Shown: positions 24,240 through 36,500 of the stretch, piece by piece | How positions within the stretch are numbered: the first letter of the stretch is position 1 | Layout: every line of letters begins with the position of its first letter | Assembly: GCA_028752905.1 (NCBI GenBank) | Contig: JAQNBH010000015.1 | Span: 16,228,169 to 16,292,168 of the forward strand | Direction: 5' to 3' | DNA from: Cladorhizidae sp. MBARI D1340-BT2 | Taxonomy: Eukaryota; Porifera; Demospongiae; Poecilosclerida; Cladorhizidae | DNA length: 64,000 nucleotides | Position numbers and translations under genes: made by a program | Notes under the pieces: model-generated | Database searches by the model: none | What the model was told of the DNA's origin: nothing | Seen by the model: the letters and a program-made list of their open reading frames with translations, nothing else

Positions 24240-24575
24240 TCAGGCTGCAAGAAACCGTGCCATCGTCTCAGAGCCCCACCCACTGAGATTGTTGGTCACA
24301 CCTCCCGTCAGCTTCACGAACATGGCCACATCGAGAGAATCCTTGGAGTCACGGAGCGAGAGCCAAATATTCCCGCCAATAAACTCATGGGTGACCTTGA
24401 GGTCGGCCGAGAGGCAATGGAATAGAAGCTTCTCTTCTTCGTGGTCAACTCTGAGCTGTTTGGATTCCCAGTTCACATTCCAGGACTTCATGGCAGAATA
24501 GCGCCAGGTTTTCTTGTGGTCACGAGTATGAACGTCCATCAGGATCAGCCTGTTGTAGGCAATGCCCAGAAACTC
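24240..24575 (-). CDS. FERMT: Kindlin exon 9 of those visible: F3 lobe and stop
   Basis: The acceptor ATGCAG lies before 24575, and the stop TGA is at 24240-24242. It encodes 111 residues starting [14 protein letters not shown]. It carries the phosphotyrosine-binding-like F3 fold that docks the integrin beta tail ([29 protein letters not shown]). The conserved QW pair of kindlins, needed for integrin binding, reads SW here (Ser codon 24483-24485, Trp 24480-24482). Vertebrate kindlins stop within a few residues of the KLTSG segment; this one runs 19 residues past KLTGG to the stop. That tail may be genuine, or may hide an unrecognised final intron. Confidence 0.92.
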   Translation of the reverse strand, partial: EFLGIAYNRLILMDVHTRDHKKTWRYSAMKSWNVNWESKQLRVDHEEEKLLFHCLSADLKVTHEFIGGNIWLSLRDSKDSLDVAMFVKLTGGVTNNLSGWGSETMARFLAA

Positions 24576-27500
24576 CTGCATATTAGAGAGGTAAAGTGAA
24601 CAACGTAACGAGGATGCAATCAGATTCACTCACTCGAGTGCTCTGTGTGCATGTACCACACGGAAATAATTTGACAAGGAATTGCTGGACTTCAGTTGAC
24701 GTGTACAATAATGACCACTGTTGAGATTCTTCAACAGAGAGATTAGCCTCATGTACAGTAGAAGCTGCAGCCCCAGCAACATCTTCAGGTTGAGGAAGAA
24801 CACCCTTAAGCTTTCTAAAGTAGTGAAGGAGACATACATGTAGGATAGGGACTTTCTACTCGAGCTGCAAATATTGCTGAGTCATAGCTACATGCGCAAT
24901 TAATTGTTGATGATGATGACTTAATTTATATATTTGTGAAAAATATTCATGTTGGGATGGCCACTCAGGAAATATTGCAGCTATTCCACCCTCCCCTCCC
25001 CCCATCAAATTATTTCACTATAATGGTATGCAGGGTTTCATTTAAACGGCAACTGGAGGAATCTGGATTTTAAGGGGGGGCATGATGGTTAAAGATGTGA
25101 CAAAGTTTCACAAATGCCATCTGCACTCATCAACATCAATAATGATACAATTTCCAAGTGGGGGCAAAAAGGTTCCAAGGGGGGGCCGCCGACCCCCGAC
25201 CCCCACTCCTAAATGGAACCCTGGTATGCAAAAGAAAAGGAGGAAGGAGATGAATTCATTGGGGGGGGGGGGGGGGAGGGGAAGGGAGGGGGGCATATTT
25301 TATTTATTAGCTAGAAGTTCAGAAACCTGACATCTTCCCAACATAGTGCATGTGAGTGTGTGTATATATATACACACTCACTCACATATACACACACACA
25401 CATATATAATGTTAACCATCTACCATAAATGTGGAGTTCTTTGCTCTCGACACTAAGCTACGAAAAATGTACGCTAAGGAAAAAAAAGGTAAGGTGATAC
25501 TATTAGCTACAATTGGATCATGTGCAAGGACTGTCGGCAGTGGAGAATTGTTTTGAGAAGTGAGCTGTATGGCCTAGCAATCCCATAGCTCCCTGAAGCA
25601 CTGACCTATGGACTGAAGACATGGCAGGAGTGAGAATGGATCAGTGGTATTAAAAAAATATTCTTATCAGAGTATTGATCACAGTATTGCTTTTAAAACT
25701 TGAAGTATCCTTTGTCTTCAAATACTTGCGAAAAGACACCGGCAGGCTTCAAAAAAGATAGTCCAAAAAGATACTCCACACAGCCATACATGGTGATATT
25801 ATTTATGTTCCAATTATTCGTTTTGATGTCCCCCCCCCCCCCAAATATTCCATTTTTTTTTTGATAATAAGAATCATCCAAAAATATTTTCAACATTGAA
25901 ATCAAGCCCAATTAAGGCATATATTTTGCACTAGTGTCTAGATACAAAAATAAGAAATGATCTTGTGCACTTATTTCCAGGCAACGTCACCAAATGTTCT
26001 ATTTCCAGCTCTTCGCTTTTATTGCCGAAATACTTGCTCTATTTACTCTATTTAAGCTTCTCCACCCAACGCTACAATGGTCCTCCACAACCTGCCGCCA
26101 TACTTGGTCTATTTAAGCTCCACCCAACGCTACAATGGTCCTCCACAACCTGCCGCCATACTTGGTCTATTTATCCCAACCCAACGCTACAATGGTCCTC
26201 CACAACCTGCCGCCATACTTGGTCTATTTAAGCTCCACCCAACGCTACAATGGTCCTCCACAACCTGCCGCCATACTTGGTCTATTTAGCCCAACCCAAC
26301 GCTACAATGGTCCTCCACAACCTGCCGCCATACTTGGTCTATTTAGCCCAACCCAACGCAACAATGGTCCTCCACAACCTGCTGCCAGAAAAGAGGCCAA
26401 GGTATTTTTCTTGGAAGCCACCTTCAAAGAATTACTGCTGGCAGTGATGTGAAAAATATAAAACTTGACTGATGATGGCACCAATTAAACTTAACGATGT
26501 CAGTTCTGAACCTACTACTACACTCAGTCCCCATATTGGTCTGACCTCCTTTTAAAAATGGCGGATGGCAAAACCCACCCAACAAAGCTAATGTTTCAGC
26601 ATTGGCTAGCTTCTTGTCTGCTGCTTATCGGCCCTAAAGGGTGCTTCTGGCCACCATTACAAAAAGACGTCCAACAAGCCACTCTATGGGATTGACTGGA
26701 AGGAAGCAGGAGTGTACCCGCGTAGACCACAACCAGTTTGATGACCCTTTACCATCCCAAATCGTATATGATCTTGAATGGTAAAGGGTTTTCGAACTGG
26801 TTGTGGTCTACACGAGCACACCCTCGTTGCCTCTGTTCTTTGACCGGCCAATCCAATGCAGTTGTTGTTTGTTTCTGTGGTGGTGTAATTGGCTAGCTGA
26901 CCTGCTGCTAATCATAGTGTACTTGAAGAATGTAAAGGGTCCAGTGATGACTCACCAATGTTACATACGTAGGAGCTTTTAAGAGCAGTTCCCTAATACC
27001 AAAAGTCTACAATACTTCTCAAATAGGTGAAGTAGCTACAATGGCTTCAGAACGCGGCAATCTCTCACGACAGGTATAGTGCAGCTTACTCTACTCTAGC
27101 TAGATTCTGCTCTGTAACGTTTTGTACCACTCCTGCTTGCTTCGTCAGCAGAGAAGCTCGAAGCTCAGCTCAGCTACCAGAGGAATCCCTTTGGGCAAGA
27201 CCATGAAGCAGTTCTTTAGGCTCATCAAGATTTACCTAACCTCGTGTAGCGACAGAATGTATTATTATAAATACGCGTCATTTCCCATTGATGCGTCACA
27301 TTCACGGTGGAACAATTTGGGTCACAGCAGATTGAGATTTTTTCTTTCCTATGACGCATAATTAGACCTTTTACAATTTAGTCATTTTGGGAGGTCATCA
27401 AAACCATCAACAGTCCATATTCCAAGGGTTTTTTAAACCTCGGTTACCAGGAAGTAGCACACTTGAAATTAGGTGGATAAATAGAGCAATTTTATTAAAT

Positions 27501-30500
27501 ATAAATTATGGTTCATAAACGCCTGCCCACATGTTTTCTTGATCAACAAAACCCAGACAGGGTTGGCGAAAAGGCTAATCATTGGCTGTGTGTTTCATTT
27601 ATAAACAGCCTGCCTTGTTTAATTTCTGTCTATAATTTCAGTGACCTCAATAATCAACTTGAAATCTACTCTCATAACATTTTGGCTAGATGCTCTAGCC
27701 TTTATCAGGAATAATATCCATAATGCTTGTGTCCATAATACCTGAAATCAACAGTTAGTAGAATTTTGAACAAACAACTCTCCTTGTTACTAGTCAGATG
27801 CCGGCAAAATCAACCAACGTGATGGATTCATAACTTCAGGAAGGTGCAGCAGACTGCGGGCTGCTCTTTGCCTGATCTTTGCCATGGATCTCGCCATTTA
27901 ATTAAATATTTGTGGAAACCATCGCTGAGTGACTCCCCTTAAGTTATGTTCTGGAAGAGGAAGATGATACCCCAATTCTGCAAAGAGAAAAGGAACACTA
28001 AAGCCTGCCAACTGGTACTTAAATATAGTGACGTCTTCCTGGTTTAAATATTGCCGGCTCTTTTGACAACATTCTACAGTTTGCAGAATATTAAATCCAT
28101 GACGTGCTCTATATTGCCGTATAGGATTTTTGTTGTTGTTGTTAGGACACTTGCTTTAGTCACCTAGCAACCAGTCCCTTCTCTTCCACCCCAAGAGAAA
28201 TTCATTCTGCAGAGTTGTTTGCTTTTGCTGAGAACTACCAGATCTACAATACCACTTGCAGTGGACGAGCTAAGTCATATGTCTCGCCATAACTTTTAAA
28301 GAGACTCATGGTCACCTCATCGGCTGTTCCTCGGTAGATGTTTCCCCTCAGTCATTCTGATGGCAGTATTCATACTTTAAGACACAATTAACAACACGTG
28401 AAGGCGCATGTGTATTTGTTTAAAAAAACTCTGTTGGGTTTCAATTTTAACTTACAAGCATGCACATTGCAATGCAATTACAGGTGGGCGTGGTCTAATC
28501 AAGCACACCCACTATTTCAATGGAGAGGGTAACTGGTGCGTGGTCTTATGGAGGACACGAAAGGCACGCTTCATTTTTGGAGAAAAATCAACACAAACAA
28601 ACCAAACTTGCCCACATTCATCTTCAGTTTGTTGAAACAACAAAGTGTTAAGTGCCACTTATTGTACACTTTAATACATGTAACAAAGTGTTAAGTGGCA
28701 CTCATTGTACACTTTAATACATGTAACAAAGTGTTAAGTGCCACTCATCGTAACACTTTAATACATGAAGTGTAACAAAGTGTTAAGTGCTACTCATTGT
28801 ACACACTTCAATATATTAAGTATAACAACTTTAGCACCTTGGTTCAATAGCATCTCTCACATGATGTGTAGTCAGAAATGCAGTGGACAATCACCTGGTC
28901 TGGCTATGGCTGGAGTCAGGACTAGGTTTAGGTGGGGAAACAGCCGGTGAACTAACCACAGACGATCTTGGGATCGTCTACGGCACTACCAGACTGAGAT
29001 AAATGGGTACATATGGCTAGATCTACTCGCTTCAGAAAGAAAAAGAAAAAGAAGAAAAAAACGGGGAAAAAAGAAAGAAAAAAACACAGGACCATCCCGG
29101 CACTAATTTAGGTTCATGCGTGAGGTCATGCACATCTTATGGCTGGGATGGCTGGGATTGCTTGAACATAAAAGATTCCCACGGGAGGAATAAACTCAAG
29201 GGGAACAAGGTGAGGTCTCCACACCACAGGGGGCAGTGTTGCTCAAGGGGGCTAATTAATTGGGGGGTCACTGGATATTGTACTGTATATATTTTCTTGA
29301 ATCACTAACCACAACGTAGTCAATTCACCACGCGAGAGATGTTCCCCCCCCCCCCCCCCATAAAGTTGCATAAGATCATGTGGCAATTCACACATTTTCC
29401 CTGTCTTTGCTCCCCAAAACAATATTCCCAGATAATCCCCCGTCACTGTACGTACCTCTTTTCTGCTCCTTCCCACTTTGACGAGGAAGTAAGTGATACC
29501 AAAGTCCTGGAGGGCCTGCCAGTTGCGTATGTACTGGAGCTTGGAGTCCAGCACGTTGAGGTTGAGCATGGATGTGTGGGCTTCCAGGATGTGACGGGCA
29601 ATCTAGCGGAGGGACGGGGAGGGAACAGGAAGAGGCAGATTATATATAGGCCGAGGAGGGAGTACCAGGAGATCAAAAATGACATTATAAAACTAGGAAA
29701 TTACTTACCTCTTTAGCCTTCTTCTTCTTGAGAAGGCGTGGCCCTACTAGATCTTCAGGTCGAAGTTCATCCTAATTAAAAAGGGAAAAGTTAGCATAAA
29801 ATTGTACCGTTGAACATGCAGCATCACTGTGTTATAACCACACAGCATCACTGTGTTATAACCACAAAGCATCACTGTGTTATAACCACACAGCATCCAG
29901 CATCACTGTGTTATACCCACACAGCATTACTGTGTTATAACCACACAGCATCACTGTGTTTTGCCAAACAGCATCAATGGGTGCCACTCTGCAGTCCTTG
30001 GCTGTCCATACATACATACATACATACATACATGCACGTACCTTATTAGAGGCAGCTGCTGAAGAGGCCCCACTGTCTGCCTTATTCTGCATGGCAATGA
30101 AGCCTTTGATGCTGGCCAGCTCCTGCTCATAGCCTGACTTAGCCAGCGGGCGCCCCTTCATGATCATACGACAGCCAGCTGCCCACGAAGCATACTCCTC
30201 ACTCTGCACCCGCCCAGCGGAGGAGGAGGACGAGGAGGGAGGGAGGGGGAATGGAATGAAGTGGGAGGAGGAGAAAAGGAGTGAATGGAAAGAAGGGGAA
30301 GAGAAAAGAGACGAGGAAAAGTATGAGAGGAAGATGAGAGGAAAGATGTAGCCCGAGAGAGAGAGGGAGCAGAAGGAGAGAGACATTTGAACTCTAGATG
30401 ACCTTCCACTCTTCATGAATGCAAGAATCAACCACACATGTCACCCAAAGCACCCTCACATTGCACAAGCACACACCACGTCACAGAGCAACCTCACATT

Positions 30501-33500
30501 CCACAGGCACACACACTACGTCACAGAGCACCCTCACATTCCACAAGCACACACCATGTCACAGAGCACCCTCACATTCCACAAGCACACCACGTCACAG
30601 AGCAACCTCACATTCTACAGGCACACACTACGCCACAGAGCACATCTAGCAGAAGCATGGAGAGTGCCAGATGTCACCCAGCAAACAAGGAGTCATTATT
30701 CATGATGAGGGCTAGAACATCTAGCAGAAACATGGAGAGTGCCAGCAAACAAAGAGTCATTATTATGATGAGGGCTAGAACATCTAGCAGAAACATGGAG
30801 AGTGCCAGCAAACAAAGAGTCATTATTATGATGAGGGCTAGAACATCTAGCAGAAACATGGAGAGTGCCAGCAAACAAAGAGTCATTATTATGATGAGGG
30901 CTAGAACATCTAGCAGAAACATGGAGAGTGCCAGCAAACAAAGAGTCATTATTATGATGAGGGCTAGAACATCTAGCAGAAACATGGAGAGTGCCAGCAA
31001 ACAAAGAGTCATTATTATGATGAGGGCTAGAACATCTAGCAGAAACATGGAGAGTGCCAGCAAACAAAGAGTCATTATTATGATGAGGGCTAGAACATCT
31101 AGCAGAAACATGGAGAGTGCCAGCAAACAAAGAGTCATTATTATGATGAGGGCTAGAACATCTAGCAGAAACATGGAGAGTGCCAGCAAACAAAGAGTCA
31201 TTATTATGATGAGGGCTAGAACATCTAGCAGAAACATGGAGAGTGCCAGCAAACAAAGAGTCATTATTATGATGAGGGCTAGAACATCTAGCAGAAACAT
31301 GGAGAGTGCCAGCAAACAAAGAGTCATTATTATGATGAGGGCTAGAACATCTAGCAGAAACATGGAGAGTGCCAGCAAACAAAGAGTCATTATTATGATG
31401 AGGGCTAGAACATCTAGCAGAAACATGGAGAGTGCCAGCAAACAAGGAGTCATTATTATGATGAGGGCTAGAACATCTAGCAGAAACATGGAGAGTGCCA
31501 GCAAACAAAGAGTCATTATTATGATGAGGGCTAGAACATCTAGCAGAAACATGGAGAGTGCCAGCAAACAAGGAGTCATTATTATGATGAGGGCTAGAAC
31601 ATCTAGCAGAAACATGGAGAGTGCCACCCTCACATTCTACAGGCACAGGCTAAGGGAGTGCTATTACAGTAGGCGCCCAAAATGTTCCAGTTGCATTCCG
31701 TTAATATTCCATTGGCATTTCTGAGCAGCGTCATTCCAACGTCATTCCAATGTCATGAAAGAACTGAGCCAAGAAACTGGGAAAAAACTCCATTCCAATG
31801 TTGAAGACAAAATTCGCAGTTTAATTTCTTCACTCTCGCTTGCGCAGTTGTTAATCAGCCTCGTAAGTTCAGTCAGCTTCACACTCCAGCTTCTTCCAGT
31901 TTCCCTGTTGGCTCGGCAGCTTCTTGCTTCCTGTATTTTCCCCAACAGTCGCTCCTCAGCGGTAGGCCGTCAATATTAACACCATCCAGCAAAGAAATAG
32001 AGGAGCAGGTAAAGTGACGAAACAGTTTACCAGCTCCAGACCAAAAGCTACATAGGGCTCCAACATTTCACTGTGCACCATTCTGCGGTGCAGGATTGCT
32101 CTAGGCTAGACCTTCCGAGGCAGTGCATACTGTCAGCTCATCAGACACGCGGAACAAGGTAAGCTGTCTGCCATTTCTAAAGCTTGCTAAGCTTAATTCA
32201 GCTAATTTAAACCGACAGCCTGTTACAGTTTACAAGCTGGCTTAGCTTGGATGAAGCTTGAATGATTAGCTTATTCTAAGCTTGAAGGGTAAGCTTAAGG
32301 AAGGGCATAGCTTTTCCTGGGCTGCAGCTTGAAGGACTAGCTTAACACTTTAAAAGTCTTAGGTAGGCTTAGCTTACTCCTTAGACAGCTTAGCTTTAGT
32401 CAGTGAAATATTTCATTTCCTAATCTTAAAGGTAAGGTAATATTACTATGATATCTCTCCCTTTCCAGATTGGAGAGTGATGCAGTCCAACTTGAGATCC
32501 ATAGATAGTGCTTAATTCCCAAGGATTATTGAAACCACAAGGAGCAGTAGCTGACTATTGAACGTTATTTTTGTACTTATTCACATCTACAAGATGGTTA
32601 TAATAATTGAGTATGCGTAACAAAAATAAATACTCATTAGCGAATGGCAAGGCAATTACTTAACACCAGGACAATTAACACCTTATCGTGTATTCACATC
32701 TACAAGATGGTTATAATAATTGAGTATGCGTAACAAAAATAAATACTCATTAGCGAATGGCAAGGCAATTACTTAACACCAGGACAATTAACACCTTATC
32801 GTGTATTCACATCTACAAGATGGTTATAATAATTGAGTATGCGTAACAAAAATAAATACTCATTAGCGAATGGCAAGGCAATTACTTAACACCAGGACAA
32901 TTAACACCTTATCGTGTAAGGCTTGTGTTATAGCTGGTTGTCACAACAAAGACCTGCCCAACTGCCAACAGCAAAGACCAGCTGGCAACTAGGCAATTTC
33001 CTGGCATATGACACATTTTTGGTGTGTGTGTGTGTGTGTGTGTTGTGTGTGTGTTGTGTGTGTGTTTGGACACCATTTTTCTGACATTTTAGCACATTTC
33101 TGTGTGAAGCATAGATGAACTTGCCAAGGCAAGAAGACATCTTCATATGGTAAAAGATGGCTGCCATAGTTACCTACCTAACATAAATATAACTTTCCAC
33201 ATCACTGCTTATTATTTTTTCAAGCATAAATGTTTGTATGCCATAAATGCTTGTATGCCATAAATGCTTGTATGCCATAAATGCTTGTATGCCATAAATG
33301 CTTGTATGCCATAAATGCTTGTATGCCATAAATGCTTGTATGCCATAAATGCTTATGCCATAAATGCTTGTATGCCATAAATGCTTGTATGCCATAAATG
33401 CTTGTATGCCATAAATGCTTGTATGCCATAAATGCTTGTAAATGCTTGTATGCCATAAATGCTTGTATGCCATAAATGCTTGTATGCCATAAATGCTTGT

Positions 33501-36500
33501 ATGCCATAAATGCTTGTATGCCATAAATGCTTGTATGCCATAAATGCTTGTATGCCATAAATGCTTGTATGCCATAAATGCTTGTATGCCATAAATGCTT
33601 GTATGCCATAAATGCTTGTATGCCATAAATGCTTGTATGCCATAAATGCTTGTATGCCATAAATGCTTGTATGCCATAAATGCTTGTATGCCATAAATGC
33701 TTGTAAATGCTTGTATGCCATAAATGCTTGTATGCCATAAATGCTTGTATGCCATAAATGCTTGTATGCCATAAATGCTTGTATGCCATAAATGCTTGTA
33801 TGCCATAAATGCTTGTATGCCATAAATGCTTGTATGCCATAAATGCTTGTATGCCATAAATGCTTGTATGCCATAAATGCTTGTATGCCATAAATGCTTG
33901 TATGCCATAAATGCTTGTATGCCATAAATGCTTGTATGCCATAAATGCTTGTATGCCATAAATGCTTGTATGCCATAAATGCTTGTATGCCATAAATGCT
34001 TGTATGCCATAAATGCTTGTATGCCATAAATGCTTGTATGCCATAAATGCTTGTATGCCATAAATGCTTGTATGCCATAAATGCTTGTATGCCATAAATG
34101 CTTGTATGCCATAAATGCTTGTATGCCATAAATGCTTGTAAATGCTTGTATGCCATAAATGCTTGTATGCCATAAATGCTTGTATGCCATAAATGCTTGT
34201 ATGCCATAAATGCTTGTATGCCATAAATGCTTGTATGCCATAAATGCTTGTATGCCATAAATGCTTGTATGCCATAAATGCTTGTATGCCATAAATGCTT
34301 GTATGCTTGCTGGGTTGACTCCAAACACTTCTCCAATTCAGGCTCAAATTCAATAGGGTCCATCAAAAGGTAGGAGGTGGTAGGATACCAGCGAATGAAG
34401 GGGAGAAGTGGACTAGTACGTGTATATAGGTAGATGGGAGCCATCTTATCCTAACGTTGCAGTGCTTAGAATACTATGTAGAAGCATTTGCAAGAGCTCC
34501 TGTTGCATGTACAATAGAGACATCCACCATGCAATAAAGTAATGCTAACCAACTGCAGACATTTTGCACTCGTGACGTCACTTTTCCACTCTTACAGTAT
34601 ACCTGTCACCAAACAGATGGCCCATCCTCCACCACTGAGAGGCACCACCACCAACACCGAGTTCTCCATTGGCCAAAACATCAATGTGTAATCTACACAA
34701 TGCACTAGCTCTCTTATATTTTTGCTTGGTCTATGGATGGTTGAGGTGAAGCCTAGGCTGGTTACATATAAACGCTTAGCTAGAGGTTTCTATCGGTTAC
34801 GTTTTTCTAAGGCAAGGTCTGCTAAGCTACTCTGAAGTCTGAAACTTCCTAAGGCAAGGTCGAAGTCTGAGGCAAGGTCTGCTAAGCTACTCTGAAGTCT
34901 GAAACTTCCTAAGGCAAGGTCTTCTAAGCTGCTAGAAGTTCTGTGAGGGCTTCAAAAAGGCATTATTTACAAGTCTCACTCTACACCAGCTCAGCCTTTA
35001 GCAAACTTTTCAAAACTCTATATTTTGTATACAGCAAGCCTCGTCTAATGCAGCTCATCTACACAAAGTAGTAATGAAGGCAAAGATTACTAAGTGGAGA
35101 GCTAGACCTGAAGGACAGACACTAGTGGGTACGGACCCATACAAGCCTAATAGTCAACGCTTACTTCTGCCAGCAATGGACTTATTGCTGGCCAAAATGG
35201 AAGAACACAAGAACCAGTGAAACAAAAATAACACGAACACTTGCTCGATTTAGCTTCCTCACCTTTTGCGCATGAACACCGTTCGTAACAAAGGTGCGCC
35301 AAGATTTAAAAAAATTGGAACGGAAGTTTTACGGCATTTGTTCGCAGAATTTTTTTATCCGATGATTCGGCGTTTCTGTTTTCCTCGAAGTCGTAGCATT
35401 GCCGTTGGAACGGGTATGGAACTGGAACATTTTTTGGTGCACTTACTGCACAACAGCCAATGCTACAACGTGTGGCAGCCAATGCTACAACTTGTGGCAG
35501 CCAATGCTACAACTTGTGGCAGCCAATGCTACAACAGGTGGCAGCCAATGCTACAACAGGTAGCAGCCAATGCTACAACATGTGGCAGCCAATGCTACAA
35601 CAGGTAGCAGCCAATGCTACAACAGGTGGCAGCCAATGCTACAACAGGTGGCAGCCAATGCTACAACATGTGGCAGCCAATGCAACAACGTGTGGCAGCC
35701 AATGGTGCAACGTGTGGCAGTGTAAGACACTCAAAAGGCAAACAATAGGCACACCACTTCCTCTGGTCATGCATGTCTGCACATTAAACAAGTCGTGGAG
35801 TTTCTTTGTGAATGTTCCTCCCTCTCTGCTCCCTTCGCACATCACCCTTCCATCCATCCTTTCCCCCCTCCCTACCTTCCTTTAAAACATCCTCCTCCTC
35901 CTCCCCTCACCCCAACCTGGGAGTTCAAACATAGCCCACCTCTCTCTCTATACCAAAGCCTTCCCAATATTCAATCCAGCCAGATCTGTCAAGTCTCACA
36001 CATTGGGTGCGAGACACATATACATTCCAATGTCCCATCTCGCTTTCATGCCACACCCATCATACACCCCAATTGTCTCCACATACACGCATGCATAAAT
36101 GGAAGCACCCATTGTGCTGTCTTCAGCTATCTGGATTAGGCTGAGTATACATGCAGCAAGTAGTGCACCTGCAGTGTAGTTACAACTGCAAGCAAAGCCA
36201 ACAAGAAGATGACAAAGTGGCAAGGGTGATCCATTTCAAACTTGATGTGATGACTTGGAGGCCGAGAGAAAGCGAAGATCAAGAACAACATTAGCTCAAG
36301 TACATGTAGCGGCAGCAGTTGGACGGTGGAACAACCAGCAAGTCCTCACCCAAAGCCGACTTCATTGCTTTATCTTGACAGCTTCATCGCTGTGAATGCA
36401 AGTAACAGGAATGTGCATCGCTTAGAACCAATGCTCACATTTGATGAATCCAACTTGAGAGCTCTGCTAGTGCCGAAGACACTTAACACCCCGAGTCACT

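Larger units (their letters stand above)
24576..29455 (-). other. Kindlin intron, 4.9 kb
   Basis: Donor GTACGT at 29450-29455 and acceptor ATGCAG at 24576-24581 (minus strand). It holds a foldback candidate, two minisatellites, MITE-like copy B and a dispersed-repeat copy, annotated separately. Stretches 24582-25020, 25240-26030, 26390-26680, 26860-27640, 27715-28630 and 28820-29450 show no gene. Minor features there are homopolymers (C12 near 25831, C16 near 29345, G18 near 25260), an A-rich tract at 29036-29092, and a short palindrome GACGATCTTGGGATCGTC near 28962-28979. Confidence 0.75.

Noticed and set aside
30438..31724. 428-codon plus-strand frame and ~319-codon minus frames
   Set aside because: The 63-bp unit is divisible by three, so all frames without a stop stay open. 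The nucleotide repeat is uniform at all codon positions, with no sign of protein selection.
33174..34444. Three overlapping minus-strand frames of 360-380 codons rich in [17 protein letters not shown]
   Set aside because: They are the three frames of one stop-free 17-bp repeat unit. Base-level identity of the repeats and absence of any other domain exclude a real protein.
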